Shown here piece after piece: positions 32,906 through 40,713 of a stretch of DNA of 44,824 nt. Source of the DNA: Acetatifactor muris (GTDB lineage: Bacteria > Bacillota > Clostridia > Lachnospirales > Lachnospiraceae); NCBI GenBank assembly GCA_023663635.1, contig JAMPHD010000021.1, positions 1 to 44,824 of the forward strand. Direction: 5' to 3'. Within the stretch, counting starts at the first letter, position 1. Each line of letters begins with the position of its first letter. The notes beneath the pieces are model-generated. The model saw only the letters and a program-made list of their open reading frames with translations. It ran no database searches and was not told where the DNA came from. Both the position numbers and the translations under genes were made by a program.

Positions 32906-35293
32906 GGGAGAGCCGCCCATGGCGGCGAACGTCTCTGCCAGTTCCACAAAGGTCTTGTCCCGCATCATGGTGAGCATGAAACGGTTGAAAGGTATGCCGC
33001 TCATGGCCGGGATGGCCCCCGTGAGTACGCGACAGGTCTCCTCATGGGCCAAAAGATCTCCCAGAGTGTCACAGACGGAGAAATGTGTCTCGGAGAACTC
33101 CACGGGGGCGTCACTGGCCACCGTCTCGATCGCGGCGAACCAGTTGGCCGCGGTGGGTGTGCCGTCCTCCGCGAAAGGGGCTGCGCCGCCGGCAAAGGGT
33201 GCGGCTCCGGATGCGGAAGGTCCGGCGCCGGCTGAGGGCTCTTCCTCCACCTGCTCCAGAGTAATGGTATCGCTGCAGTCCGAGGCGGTGGCGGTGATAT
33301 AGGTGAACCCCTCCTCCAGAGGCACATCCTCAAACACAAAGATGCGGCTGCCCACTTGGGTGGAGAAGAGCTCCCCGTTTACATACAGACTCACCTGCGG
33401 CTGATTGGAATACACCTTGATATCCGTGCTGTCCGCGGCGCGCTCCGCGCAGCGTCTGCCGCAGATCCGCACGAAGGGCTCTTTGCTCCAATAGGCCTTG
33501 TAGATATAGAACGCGTCCTTGGGAATCTGACGGTCCATGGTCACCAGTCCGCTGCAGTTGCGCCCGGATCCGTCGCAGCCCTCCCCGCATCCGTAGTCAA
33601 ACATATTTTCCACATAGGCGCTCCAGAGATAGGGACGCTCCATCAGCATTCCCACCATGTGTTCGTGGTACTGTGCCTGTCGTTCCTCCGAGAGATCACC
33701 GCATCCGGACATGTCGAAACAACCGCTCGAAACGCCCGCCGCGCCAAAGGAGCCGCTCGGAACGCCTTTTGCGCCGAAAGAGCGGTTCAGAAACCCCTCC
33801 GCGCCGTATCCCGACAGGGACAGACAGATGTCCGGATGCAACTCGTGAAATTCATCCAACCGGTTCTCTATATAATCGAATCTGTCCCCGCACGGGCCCA
33901 AAGAATAATCGTATCCCTCCACATCCGCGATCCCGTGGAGCGGTGAATCGACGGGCAGCATACCTGTGTGAGCCATGGCGGTGAGTCGGCTCGGATCCAA
34001 CTCCTTCACCAGTTGATGCAAAGCGCGGTGATCCCGCTCTATATCGGCATTCTCCCCGCCGAGGGTGATCTTGTCGGACAGCCCCAGGAAACAGATGGAG
34101 GGATGATTATAATTTTGACAGATCAGATCCTTCATCTGTTCGCAGACATTGTCAAAGGCGGCCCTGTCATCGCTCTGCCGGCCCATATAGGGAATCTCCG
34201 CCCAGACGATGAATCCCAACTCGTCACAGGCGTCATAGAAATCCTCACTGTGCTGATACCGGCCGGCGCGCACCGTGTTGGCCCCCATCTCCGCGATCAG
34301 CTTGGCGTCTCTGAAATGCTGTTCCCTCGTCAGGGCATACCCCTCCCCGAGCCAATCCTGATGCCTGGACACGCCCCTGAGCATCATGGACTTGCCGTTT
34401 AGGAAAAATCCCTTTTCCGCATCCACATAAAACTCCCGTATGCCGAAGGTGGAGGACACATGATCCACCTGTTCATTGCGGTAAACCAAAGTGGCGGTGA
34501 GCCGATAGAGATAGGGATCGTCCACGCCCTGCCACAGATGGGGAGCCGGCAGCAGGATATCCGCTTTGGGAGCCGCCGCGGGCCTCCAACACTCGGCGGC
34601 GATGCCCCCGTCCCGGTCCACCACCTGATAGCGGACGGCATAGTCCGCGGCGTCCGTGTTGACCCAAGAGTTCAGATGCAGCAGGGCATAGTCGGGCGAC
34701 TCCGGCAGCTCGCAGGTGACAGCCAAGCCCCCGGCCCCGTGGTAACTTGCGTCAAAATGCACCTCAGGTAAAAGTAACAGCTCCACCCCGCGATACAGCC
34801 CGCCATAGCAGGTAAAATCCGCCGTCTGCGGATACAGGTGACTGTGTATACTATTGTCCGCGGAGATGATCAAAGTCAGTTCGGCATCCTCCGCCAAAGC
34901 CTCCCGAAACTGCCGCGTGATGTCCACGGTAAAAGCGGAATAACCGCCCTCATGGGAGCCGGATTCCTCACCGTTTACATATACATTTCCCCGCAGCGCC
35001 AGAGCGTGAACGCGCAGGAAGGCGTGAAAGAAAAGGAGAGAGCCGGGAGCCGCGCCCTCCTCATCCGTTCGCTCCCATCCGGCCCACGGTGTGCCCGCGA
35101 GCAGAGCCGCGGGGTTCAGCCGCGTCCTGTAGCAGCATTCGCCTCTATAATATGAGCCGCCCTCCGCCCCGTCCGCCGCGTTCCAAGTGTGGGGCAGGGA
35201 GACGGATTGCCACCGCGCGCCCTCCCCGGCGAGATCCGCATGGGGAGTCTTGGTGAATTGCCAGTTGTGATTTAAAGGAATGATTTTACGCAT
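32792..35293 (-). CDS. GH2-family beta-galactosidase-like protein, apparently catalytically dead
   Basis: An 833-residue protein. The ATG at 35293 (MRKIIPLNHNWQFTK) follows AAAGGA; the frame upstream to 35386 has no ribosome site. The family scaffold is intact: sugar-binding domain with VSLPHTWNAADG, jelly-roll and Ig-like domains, then a TIM barrel with MLRGVSRHQDWLGEG, FIVWAEIPYMGRQSDD and QNYNHPSICFLGLS. Where the acid/base N-E is expected the protein has Asp407-Lys408 (LSDKIT), and where the nucleophile in SEYGAEG is expected it has Gly495 (LSGYGAEG). The protein is cytoplasmic (no signal peptide). It may be a sugar-binding pseudoenzyme or a decaying gene with an intact frame. Confidence 0.88.
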   Translation of the reverse strand: MRKIIPLNHNWQFTKTPHADLAGEGARWQSVSLPHTWNAADGAEGGSYYRGECCYRTRLNPAALLAGTPWAGWERTDEEGAAPGSLLFFHAFLRVHALALRGNVYVNGEESGSHEGGYSAFTVDITRQFREALAEDAELTLIISADNSIHSHLYPQTADFTCYGGLYRGVELLLLPEVHFDASYHGAGGLAVTCELPESPDYALLHLNSWVNTDAADYAVRYQVVDRDGGIAAECWRPAAAPKADILLPAPHLWQGVDDPYLYRLTATLVYRNEQVDHVSSTFGIREFYVDAEKGFFLNGKSMMLRGVSRHQDWLGEGYALTREQHFRDAKLIAEMGANTVRAGRYQHSEDFYDACDELGFIVWAEIPYMGRQSDDRAAFDNVCEQMKDLICQNYNHPSICFLGLSDKITLGGENADIERDHRALHQLVKELDPSRLTAMAHTGMLPVDSPLHGIADVEGYDYSLGPCGDRFDYIENRLDEFHELHPDICLSLSGYGAEGFLNRSFGAKGVPSGSFGAAGVSSGCFDMSGCGDLSEERQAQYHEHMVGMLMERPYLWSAYVENMFDYGCGEGCDGSGRNCSGLVTMDRQIPKDAFYIYKAYWSKEPFVRICGRRCAERAADSTDIKVYSNQPQVSLYVNGELFSTQVGSRIFVFEDVPLEEGFTYITATASDCSDTITLEQVEEEPSAGAGPSASGAAPFAGGAAPFAEDGTPTAANWFAAIETVASDAPVEFSETHFSVCDTLGDLLAHEETCRVLTGAIPAMSGIPFNRFMLTMMRDKTFVELAETFAAMGGSPSSGIGVSGNGSTVPKAGPPANALQIVNAELNKIRKNP

Positions 35294-35414
35294 GATCGTC
35301 CTTTCAGAATTGATGATATATGGGTAGGATGGGCAGATTGAGGGGGAAATATGCGGAGGGATGAAAGCGGATATAAGCATTTTCAAGGTTGTAATGATGA
35401 CGTAATGAAAATGA

Positions 35415-35443
35415 TTGATTTTTGCGTTACTTTTGCATATAAT
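35415..35443 (+). promoter_or_regulatory. Strong sigma-A promoter for the antitoxin and RhuM/Fic genes
   Basis: TTGATT (35415-35420), 17-nt spacer, TATAAT (35438-35443), with the start codon 27 nt downstream. Confidence 0.75.
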
Positions 35444-35469
35444 GAGTTATAGTAAAGGAGGCGTTGCGT

Positions 35470-35724
35470 ATGGCACAGGCAGTAAACGTAAATTTTCGTA
35501 TGGATGCAGATTTAAAGAAAAGCATGGAACAGACATGTTCAGAGTTGGGTATGTCAATGACAACCGCATTTACCATTTTTGCCAAAAAGGTGAGCCGTGA
35601 AAAACGTATTCCCTTTGATGTGAGCGTGGATTCCTTCTATTTTGAAAGCAATATGCGCCATCTGGAACAAATTGCCCGCGATGTTGCTCTGGGACAGGCG
35701 CATTTTGAGGAGCATGATCTTTGA
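35470..35724 (+). CDS. RelB/DinJ-family antitoxin-like protein
   Basis: An 84-residue protein starting MAQAVNVNFRMDADLKKSME at the ATG at 35470, with AGGAGG 8 nt upstream. The N-terminal ribbon-helix-helix (VNVNFRMDADLKKSMEQTCS, then LGMSMTTAFTIFAKKV) and the REKRIPFDVSV segment are typical of RelB/DinJ antitoxins. The expected RelE/YafQ toxin gene is absent; 13 nt downstream begins a RhuM/Fic gene instead. Either the toxin has been replaced or lost, or the antitoxin-like repressor now controls the Fic gene. Confidence 0.85.
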   Translation: MAQAVNVNFRMDADLKKSMEQTCSELGMSMTTAFTIFAKKVSREKRIPFDVSVDSFYFESNMRHLEQIARDVALGQAHFEEHDL

Positions 35725-35737
35725 AAGGAATTTTATA

Positions 35738-36673
35738 ATGAGCAGTGTGAAAAACGAAATCATTTTGTTTGAAAACGGGGAATTAGTATTGGAGGTTACT
35801 GTTTCTCCACAGCAGGAAACCGTGTGGCTCACAAGACAACAAATGGCTGAATTATTTGACAGAGATGTGAAAACGATTGGAAAACATGTTAATAATGCGC
35901 TAAAAGAAGAATTGGATCATTCAGTTGTCGCAAAATTTGCGACAACTGCCAAGGATGGAAAAACGTATCAGATTGAACACTATAATCTTGATATGATAAT
36001 TTCCGTAGGCTATCGCGTAAAATCAAATCGCGGCGTACAGTTCAGAAAATGGGCTAATTCCATATTAAAACAGTACATAATTCGAGGTTACTCCGTAAAT
36101 TATAATCGCATTGATCAACTTGGCGAGGTAATACGGATTATGAAACGTACTGAAAACAATCTTGATGCAAAACAAGTGCTTTCCGTAATAGAAAAATATA
36201 GTCTTGCATTGGAGTTATTGGATGACTATGATCATCAAACGATGAAACGCCCTGACGGAAACCGTGCGATATATGTGCTCTCCTATGAAGAATGCAGACA
36301 AATCATTGACAGCATGAAACTCTCGTATGCATCAGACTTGTTTGGAAATGAAAAGGATAATTCTTTCAAAGGTAGCATCGGTAATATATACCAGAGCTTT
36401 GCGGGTCGGGATATTTACCCTACCTTAGAAGAAAAAGCTGCAAATTTGCTATATTTTATAACCAAAAACCATAGTTTTTCTGATGGAAATAAGAGAATTG
36501 CTGCAACAGTTTTTCTATATTTTCTTGATAAAAACGGAGTGTTGTTTGTAGATGGCAATAAGCTGATTGATGACCATACGCTTGTAGCATTGACAATTAT
36601 GATCGCGGAATCAAAGCCTGAAGAAAAAGAAATGATGATTAGTGTGATCATGAACTGTATAAGTGGTATGTAA
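35738..36673 (+). CDS. RhuM-family protein with C-terminal Fic/Doc domain
   Basis: A 311-residue protein. The ATG at 35738 has AAAGGAA 7 nt upstream; the frame extends back to 35642 inside the antitoxin gene. The N-terminal half is the RhuM region with a DNA-binding look (VWLTRQQMAELFDRDVKTIG, HYNLDMIISVGYRVKSNRGV, QFRKWANSILKQYIIRGY). The C-terminal domain carries the Fic motif HSFSDGNKR (residues 245-253; consensus HxFxDGNKR). Fic proteins transfer AMP or phosphate to targets, and Doc is a TA toxin that modifies EF-Tu. Neighbouring the RelB-like gene, it could act as a toxin or defence effector. RhuM itself was named from Salmonella pathogenicity studies; its role is not known. Confidence 0.85.
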   Translation: MSSVKNEIILFENGELVLEVTVSPQQETVWLTRQQMAELFDRDVKTIGKHVNNALKEELDHSVVAKFATTAKDGKTYQIEHYNLDMIISVGYRVKSNRGVQFRKWANSILKQYIIRGYSVNYNRIDQLGEVIRIMKRTENNLDAKQVLSVIEKYSLALELLDDYDHQTMKRPDGNRAIYVLSYEECRQIIDSMKLSYASDLFGNEKDNSFKGSIGNIYQSFAGRDIYPTLEEKAANLLYFITKNHSFSDGNKRIAATVFLYFLDKNGVLFVDGNKLIDDHTLVALTIMIAESKPEEKEMMISVIMNCISGM

Positions 36674-36734
36674 CTTATAATTTGTATTCATGAACCGTTC
36701 AGGTTTTTGGAATCCGGTTTGGAGGTTTTGCGGT

Positions 36735-36962
36735 ATGAGAGGCAGAGCTTATTTGCGAAATGTGAGGAACAAAAAAATTAAAAGGAAGAAACGCATAAGC
36801 AAGGCTGTGTATGGGTGGGATTATTACCCTCATGACGGACAGTATTCAAAGGGTAAAATACATTGTGGTTGCGGATTGTGTAAATTTGGCAGGAAATATG
36901 GCACACCGACAACTAAGGATATAAGAGAACGGTCAAGAGAAAAATTTCTGTTGGAGGAATAA
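36735..36962 (+). CDS. Small basic Cys-rich protein, unknown function
   Basis: A 75-residue, strongly basic protein. I place the start at 36735 (MRGRAYLRNVRNKKIKRKKR) because GGAGG lies 9 nt upstream; the frame begins at 36690. The conserved-looking core is AVYGWDYYPHDGQYSKGKI, then HCGCGLCKFGRKYG. The C-x-C-x2-C cluster with an adjacent His suggests a metal site. I have the impression that similar proteins are frequent in Lachnospiraceae, but cannot verify this. Nucleic-acid binding is plausible from composition only. Confidence 0.6.
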   Translation: MRGRAYLRNVRNKKIKRKKRISKAVYGWDYYPHDGQYSKGKIHCGCGLCKFGRKYGTPTTKDIRERSREKFLLEE

Positions 36963-37051
36963 AATAAGACCGCTTTATCGTACATCATAAATGTTATCCT
37001 AAAATCGGCAACACAAATATGCCGCAAAAATTTAAGAAAGAGGGATGCGTT

Positions 37052-37579
37052 ATGAAGAAAAAGAAAGCAGTCACATTTTTACTGTCAGCCCTGTTGGTAT
37101 TGGCAGCCTGCGGATCCGGTCAGGCGCAGGTGGAGCTCAACATTCCCGCAAGCTTTATCGGTGAGCAGACACAGGAAGATCTGGACAAGCTTGCGGACGA
37201 AGAGGGATTCCAATCCATCGTATTGAACGCGGACGGAAGCGCGACCTACACAATGACTCAGGAGCAGCATGAGTCCCTGTTGGAGGAGTACCGGGAACAA
37301 ATTCGGAGTTCCCTGGATGAAATGATCGGTTCCGAAAGCTATCCGAATTTCACCAAAATAGAGACCAATAGGGATTTTACGGAATTTACGATCACCACAA
37401 AATCCGAGGAATTGGGATGGAATGAATCTTTCTCTGTATTGGCATTTTATACATATGGCGGACTATACGGGGTATTCAGCGGGGCAGAGCCCGACAATAT
37501 CTCCGTGACATTTGTGAATGAGGCGAGCGGAGAGGTACTTCAAACCGCCAATTCGTCCGACATGCAAAATGGAGAATAA
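37052..37579 (+). CDS. Predicted lipoprotein, unknown function
   Basis: A 175-residue protein. The ATG at 37052 (MKKKKAVTFLLSALLVLAAC) gives a canonical lipoprotein signal with lipobox LAAC; GAGGG lies upstream. The mature part is acidic, with no family I can name: ASFIGEQTQEDLDKLADEEG, a likely helical stretch EQHESLLEEYREQIRSSLDE, and a C-terminal beta-rich part around FTEFTITTKSEELG. It ends with a strong terminator that closely resembles two others downstream. Its GC content is higher than that of its accessory neighbours, so it may be a core gene. Confidence 0.7.
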   Translation: MKKKKAVTFLLSALLVLAACGSGQAQVELNIPASFIGEQTQEDLDKLADEEGFQSIVLNADGSATYTMTQEQHESLLEEYREQIRSSLDEMIGSESYPNFTKIETNRDFTEFTITTKSEELGWNESFSVLAFYTYGGLYGVFSGAEPDNISVTFVNEASGEVLQTANSSDMQNGE

Positions 37580-37588
37580 TATATAAAA

Positions 37589-37624
37589 ACAATCCGCTCG
37601 GGAATACCGGGCGGATTGTTTTTA
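37589..37624 (+). terminator. Terminator, copy 1 of a recurring type
   Basis: ACAATCCGCTCGG pairs with CCGGGCGGATTGT (one G-T), loop GAATA, followed by TTTTT. Confidence 0.85.
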
Positions 37625-37714
37625 GCAGAAAAAGAGTTGAATAAAAGAAATAAAATTAGGAGTGATTATTTCGCATTCTTTACGAGGGGATGCCGTGCCC
37701 AAAACAAAATATAA

Positions 37715-37741
37715 TTGACAAATATAGCATTATAATATAAA
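37715..37741 (+). promoter_or_regulatory. Possible promoter for the GIY-YIG-like gene
   Basis: A perfect TTGACA at 37715-37720 is followed by TATAAA at 37736-37741, but the 15-nt spacer is short. The region is very AT-rich, so alternative -10 sites exist. Confidence 0.4.
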
Positions 37742-37788
37742 AATAATTAATAGCACATTGCAACAAGAAACACATGGGAGGGAAACCA

Positions 37789-38397
37789 ATGGGAAAGAAA
37801 ACAGGATGTAAAGGCACCTCATTGGAAAAAGAAGAAAATAATAAGTTTAAATTATATGTGTTGAGATATAATCATTCCGGCAATTATTATGTCGGAATTA
37901 ACGAGAATTTGGAAAAAAGGATGTTAGTCCATTGGCGGAGAGAATCATACAAAAAGGGAGTACCAAACTGGTCAATAGATAATAAATCCCAAAAAGGTTT
38001 TAAATTTTATTGGTTTGATATTGAGAAGGATGCTGTTTCACAAAGCTGTGCAGATTGCTGTGAGGACCAGTTAGCTGAATGGTTTGCCCAAAAAATCAAA
38101 GAAATCAACGATAAGGAATTTTTTGCGGAAGTTTATGTATCAAACGGTTTGTTGGTAGATGCCTCGGGAGAAAGAAAGGTTCGCAAGGTCAATATTACAA
38201 CGGATGATCCTGACAAAAAGAGAATTGACAGTAAAATCGAAGAGATTCTAAAAACGCAGCCGGAAAACACAATAACACTTAAATTGAATAAGGGAAATGG
38301 AGAAGTTAAAATAAGACATACCAAGACAGGTATTGTTGAAGAATATGGTCATAGCAAATGTAATAAAACATGGGACGATGTTGTTGAGTATACTTGA
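37789..38397 (+). CDS. GIY-YIG-like nuclease-domain protein
   Basis: A 202-residue protein. The ATG at 37789 is preferred because GGGAGGG lies 6 nt upstream (an in-frame ATG at 37774 overlaps that site). Residues about 20-95 fit a GIY-YIG domain: KLYVLRYNHSGNYYVGINE carries the two signature triads, NLEKRMLVHW supplies the Arg and His region, and EDQLAEWFAQKIKE is the later helix with a possible metal-binding Glu. The C-terminal half (VRKVNITTDDPDKKRIDSKI and on) is unassigned and lysine-rich. Single-domain GIY-YIG proteins occur in mobile elements and defence loci. It ends with a terminator and stands alone. Confidence 0.6.
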   Translation: MGKKTGCKGTSLEKEENNKFKLYVLRYNHSGNYYVGINENLEKRMLVHWRRESYKKGVPNWSIDNKSQKGFKFYWFDIEKDAVSQSCADCCEDQLAEWFAQKIKEINDKEFFAEVYVSNGLLVDASGERKVRKVNITTDDPDKKRIDSKIEEILKTQPENTITLKLNKGNGEVKIRHTKTGIVEEYGHSKCNKTWDDVVEYT

Positions 38398-38414
38398 AAT
38401 AATATATAAAGGCG

Positions 38415-38443
38415 ATCCGCTCGGAAATACCGGGCGGATTTTT
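38415..38443 (+). terminator. Terminator, copy 2 of the recurring type
   Basis: ATCCGCTCGG pairs with CCGGGCGGAT (one G-T), loop AAATA, followed by TTTTT. The preceding AATAATATATAAA also matches the flank of copy 1. Confidence 0.85.
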
Positions 38444-38561
38444 GGCGTTTTTGGCCATACATTGAAATAAGACCATTTTATTGGACAAGCCACATGCTAC
38501 CATAAACCCGTAAAGATCCCTACGGGATCCTATAAACTACAATGAAACGGAGGAATGGGAA

Positions 38562-39191
38562 ATGATGGTAGCGGCAAGCAGAGCAACAAATGCAAAACAG
38601 CGGATTTATCACAGATGCGGATGTATGTACGCGCGCAGGATACAACCGCAGAATCGGTTGGAAATGAGCCGGAACAAGGCGCAAAAGCACCATTACAGGG
38701 AATGTCGGTTCTGTGCCGGGCTGAAGGGAGATGTGTATGTCCACGGGAAGGCATTTGCCGACCGGGCAGCGCGGAAACACATGACCTTTACATACCGGAA
38801 GGATACGGACACACTCTACATCCGGACGGAGGTGGGATTTTGGAAGGTATTTCTGAAAGAGGAACTCGGCCAATATCTTCTGTATCATCGGAATTACTAC
38901 CGGGCGGGAATGGATTTTGAGCAAGCCATCCGCGGGGATTTTCACAGACAGATTGACGTGAGAGCCACGGAATCCCTGGAAAAGATCGTGGACTACATCA
39001 TCGACCACGACCGGGCCAAAGTGACGATCATGGACGACTACCGAAAACTGCCCCAAAACACAAGTCTCCAGAGAAAATATTACAGAGCCGCGGAGCGCAG
39101 GGTAAAGCGGAATGGGAGAAGAAGGATCGACAGGGCGTTTGAAATGTTGGAGAGGGCGGAACCGGGGATAAGGGAATATTCGGTGTGGTGA
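38562..39191 (+). CDS. Basic protein with N-terminal Ada-like Zn-binding motif, unknown function
   Basis: A 209-residue basic protein, ATG at 38562 with GGAGG 8 nt upstream. The N-terminus IYHRCGCMYARRI, then NRLEMSRNKAQ and YRECRFCAGLKG, resembles the zinc-binding module of Ada-type proteins (C-x..-C-x2-C). The rest holds DTLYIRTEVGFWKVFLKEEL, GQYLLYHRNYYRAGMDFEQA, FHRQIDVRATESLEKIVDYI and DDYRKLPQ, which I cannot place in a named family though they look conserved. A small gene follows 19 nt later and the two may be one transcript. Upstream, GATCCC-TAC-GGGATC (about 38514-38528) could fold in the leader. Confidence 0.65.
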   Translation: MMVAASRATNAKQRIYHRCGCMYARRIQPQNRLEMSRNKAQKHHYRECRFCAGLKGDVYVHGKAFADRAARKHMTFTYRKDTDTLYIRTEVGFWKVFLKEELGQYLLYHRNYYRAGMDFEQAIRGDFHRQIDVRATESLEKIVDYIIDHDRAKVTIMDDYRKLPQNTSLQRKYYRAAERRVKRNGRRRIDRAFEMLERAEPGIREYSVW

Positions 39192-39210
39192 GGAAGGGAG
39201 GAATTTGACT

Positions 39211-39420
39211 ATGGGATTGTTTGGAAAGAATGAGGGAATAGCGAGAGTTGCATTAGGAGTAAGCGGCGCGTTTGACCCAAACAGAAAGACCGATCAGGCT
39301 GCCGCGTTCGGCACAGCTTTGGGGGCAAGTATTGGCATGGGGAAGAATTGGACATTGGAAGACTCTTTGAAAATGGAGATTGCGATCCATGTCTTGGATT
39401 CGATGAAGGGAAATAGGTAG
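39211..39420 (+). CDS. Small hypothetical protein
   Basis: A 69-residue protein beginning MGLFGKNEGIARVALGVSGA at the ATG at 39211, with GGGAGG about 9 nt upstream. A Gly/Ala-rich centre (AAAFGTALGASIGMG) and an acidic helical tail (TLEDSLKMEIAIHVLDSMKG) are visible. No family recognised. It follows the Ada-like protein gene closely and is capped by a terminator, so the two probably form an operon. Confidence 0.55.
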   Translation: MGLFGKNEGIARVALGVSGAFDPNRKTDQAAAFGTALGASIGMGKNWTLEDSLKMEIAIHVLDSMKGNR

Positions 39421-39446
39421 AGCAGTAGAGGGGGAAGTGTAAATTG

Positions 39447-39482
39447 CAAACCGTCCGGGAATCAATACCGGGCGGTTTGTCT
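39447..39482 (+). terminator. Terminator, copy 3 of the recurring type
   Basis: CAAACCGTCCGG pairs with CCGGGCGGTTTG (one G-T) around a 9-nt loop, followed by a weak T tract (TCTGTGG). Confidence 0.7.
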
Positions 39483-39766
39483 GTGGGGGCGAATTTAAAT
39501 GTGTCGATATTAAAACTGCGGGGAATGTTATGAGGCGGGATATTAGGAAGAAAAATGTGAGGAAAGCCTTTGAGAATTTGGCAAAACTAATAGGTTACAT
39601 GGTAGGTGTGAAAATTCGTACAAATTTAAAGATTTATACTGTTTTTGGATAGTAAAATATAGTTAAATGTGATAAAATATGACAAAAGTTGCAAAAATAT
39701 ATTTGGTAGATGTGATATATTCATGATTAAGTCAAATTACTGGGTTTTACGGAGGAACTGTTGGTC
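39483..39766. other. AT-rich spacer before the Hachiman operon
   Basis: About 280 nt with no supported gene. TATACT occurs at 39635-39640 and TTGCAA at 39689-39694, but I could not assemble a promoter with acceptable spacing for hamA. Confidence 0.5.
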
Positions 39767-40705
39767 ATGGCGGATAGGATTTTTGATAAAAAGAATGTAA
39801 TTTTATTAAGGGTTAATGAAAAAGATTTAAACTCATTTTTAGTTGACATGGATATTGATGATGCTGGTAATCCTCGATATTGTTTGGATGAGTTTACTAA
39901 AGCCATATGCAACACAATTCCGGAATACGTTTTTGCTCACTATGAAGATCCCGATATTCCTCAAAATGATATCGTTGATAAGTTGCGGGAAGCAGCTCAT
40001 TGTATTTACAAAATTCAGGATTTCCGTTTAATGAAACAGTGGTGTGTAGATAAAGATATAGCCGCATACAACGAATTAATGAAATCAAGTACAGCTAAAA
40101 GAGGAGAGTTTGGGGAGTTATTATTACATTTATTATTGAGAGAATTCAAACACACAATTCCTCTAATTTCTAAAGTTTATTTTAAGGATAATGTTAGTGT
40201 GCCTGCACATGGATTTGATGCGGTACATATTTCTGCTAATGAAAAAATTTTATGGCTTGGTGAAAGCAAACTTTATGATGACAGTAAAAAAGGGATAATG
40301 GCATTAATACAAGATTTGGATAAACACATAAATACAGATTATTTAAATGATCAATTCCTAATAATTAGGAAAAATTTGGATAATAATTCAATACCAGGCA
40401 GAGCAGAATGGATCGATACCCTAACGAATTGTAATAAATTATGTGATAAGCTTAATATTATTAATATACCAATGCTATGTACATATACACATGATATTTA
40501 CAGGAAGTTTTCTGACATGAATGATCCTAATGCAATAATCTACCATAAACAAGATATTAGAGAGCTTAAAAAGTATTTTGATGAGCAGAATAAAATACCT
40601 CTAAAGAATAAAGTCAATATTATACTTATGTTGTTTCCGGTAAACGATAAAAATGAACTGGTCATTAATTTACATAAACGTCTTTGGCATATGCAGAATA
40701 TATGA
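39767..40705 (+). CDS. hamA: Hachiman anti-phage protein HamA (DUF1837 nuclease)
   Basis: A 312-residue protein. ATG at 39767; GGAGGA lies 10 nt upstream, and a TTG at 39761 with 5-nt spacing is an alternative. The DUF1837 signature is clear: KRGEFGELLLHLLLREF (Glu114, Glu117), ISKVYFKDN, HGFDAVHIS (Asp151) and ILWLGESKLYDD (Glu166, Lys168), a PDDEXK-type D...E-x-K arrangement, then GIMALIQDLDKHIN. HamA is the effector nuclease of Hachiman, held in check by the HamB helicase and released when HamB meets aberrant phage DNA. The helicase gene begins 8 nt downstream. The strong AT bias matches the island rather than the core. Confidence 0.85.
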   Translation: MADRIFDKKNVILLRVNEKDLNSFLVDMDIDDAGNPRYCLDEFTKAICNTIPEYVFAHYEDPDIPQNDIVDKLREAAHCIYKIQDFRLMKQWCVDKDIAAYNELMKSSTAKRGEFGELLLHLLLREFKHTIPLISKVYFKDNVSVPAHGFDAVHISANEKILWLGESKLYDDSKKGIMALIQDLDKHINTDYLNDQFLIIRKNLDNNSIPGRAEWIDTLTNCNKLCDKLNIINIPMLCTYTHDIYRKFSDMNDPNAIIYHKQDIRELKKYFDEQNKIPLKNKVNIILMLFPVNDKNELVINLHKRLWHMQNI

Positions 40706-40713
40706 GGTGGAAT

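Noticed and set aside
35470..35724. Complete RelBE locus
   Set aside because: The following gene is a RhuM/Fic protein, and no RelE-like frame exists nearby.
39600..39730. Promoter for hamA
   Set aside because: Several -10-like hexamers exist in AT-rich DNA but none has a -35 at acceptable distance.
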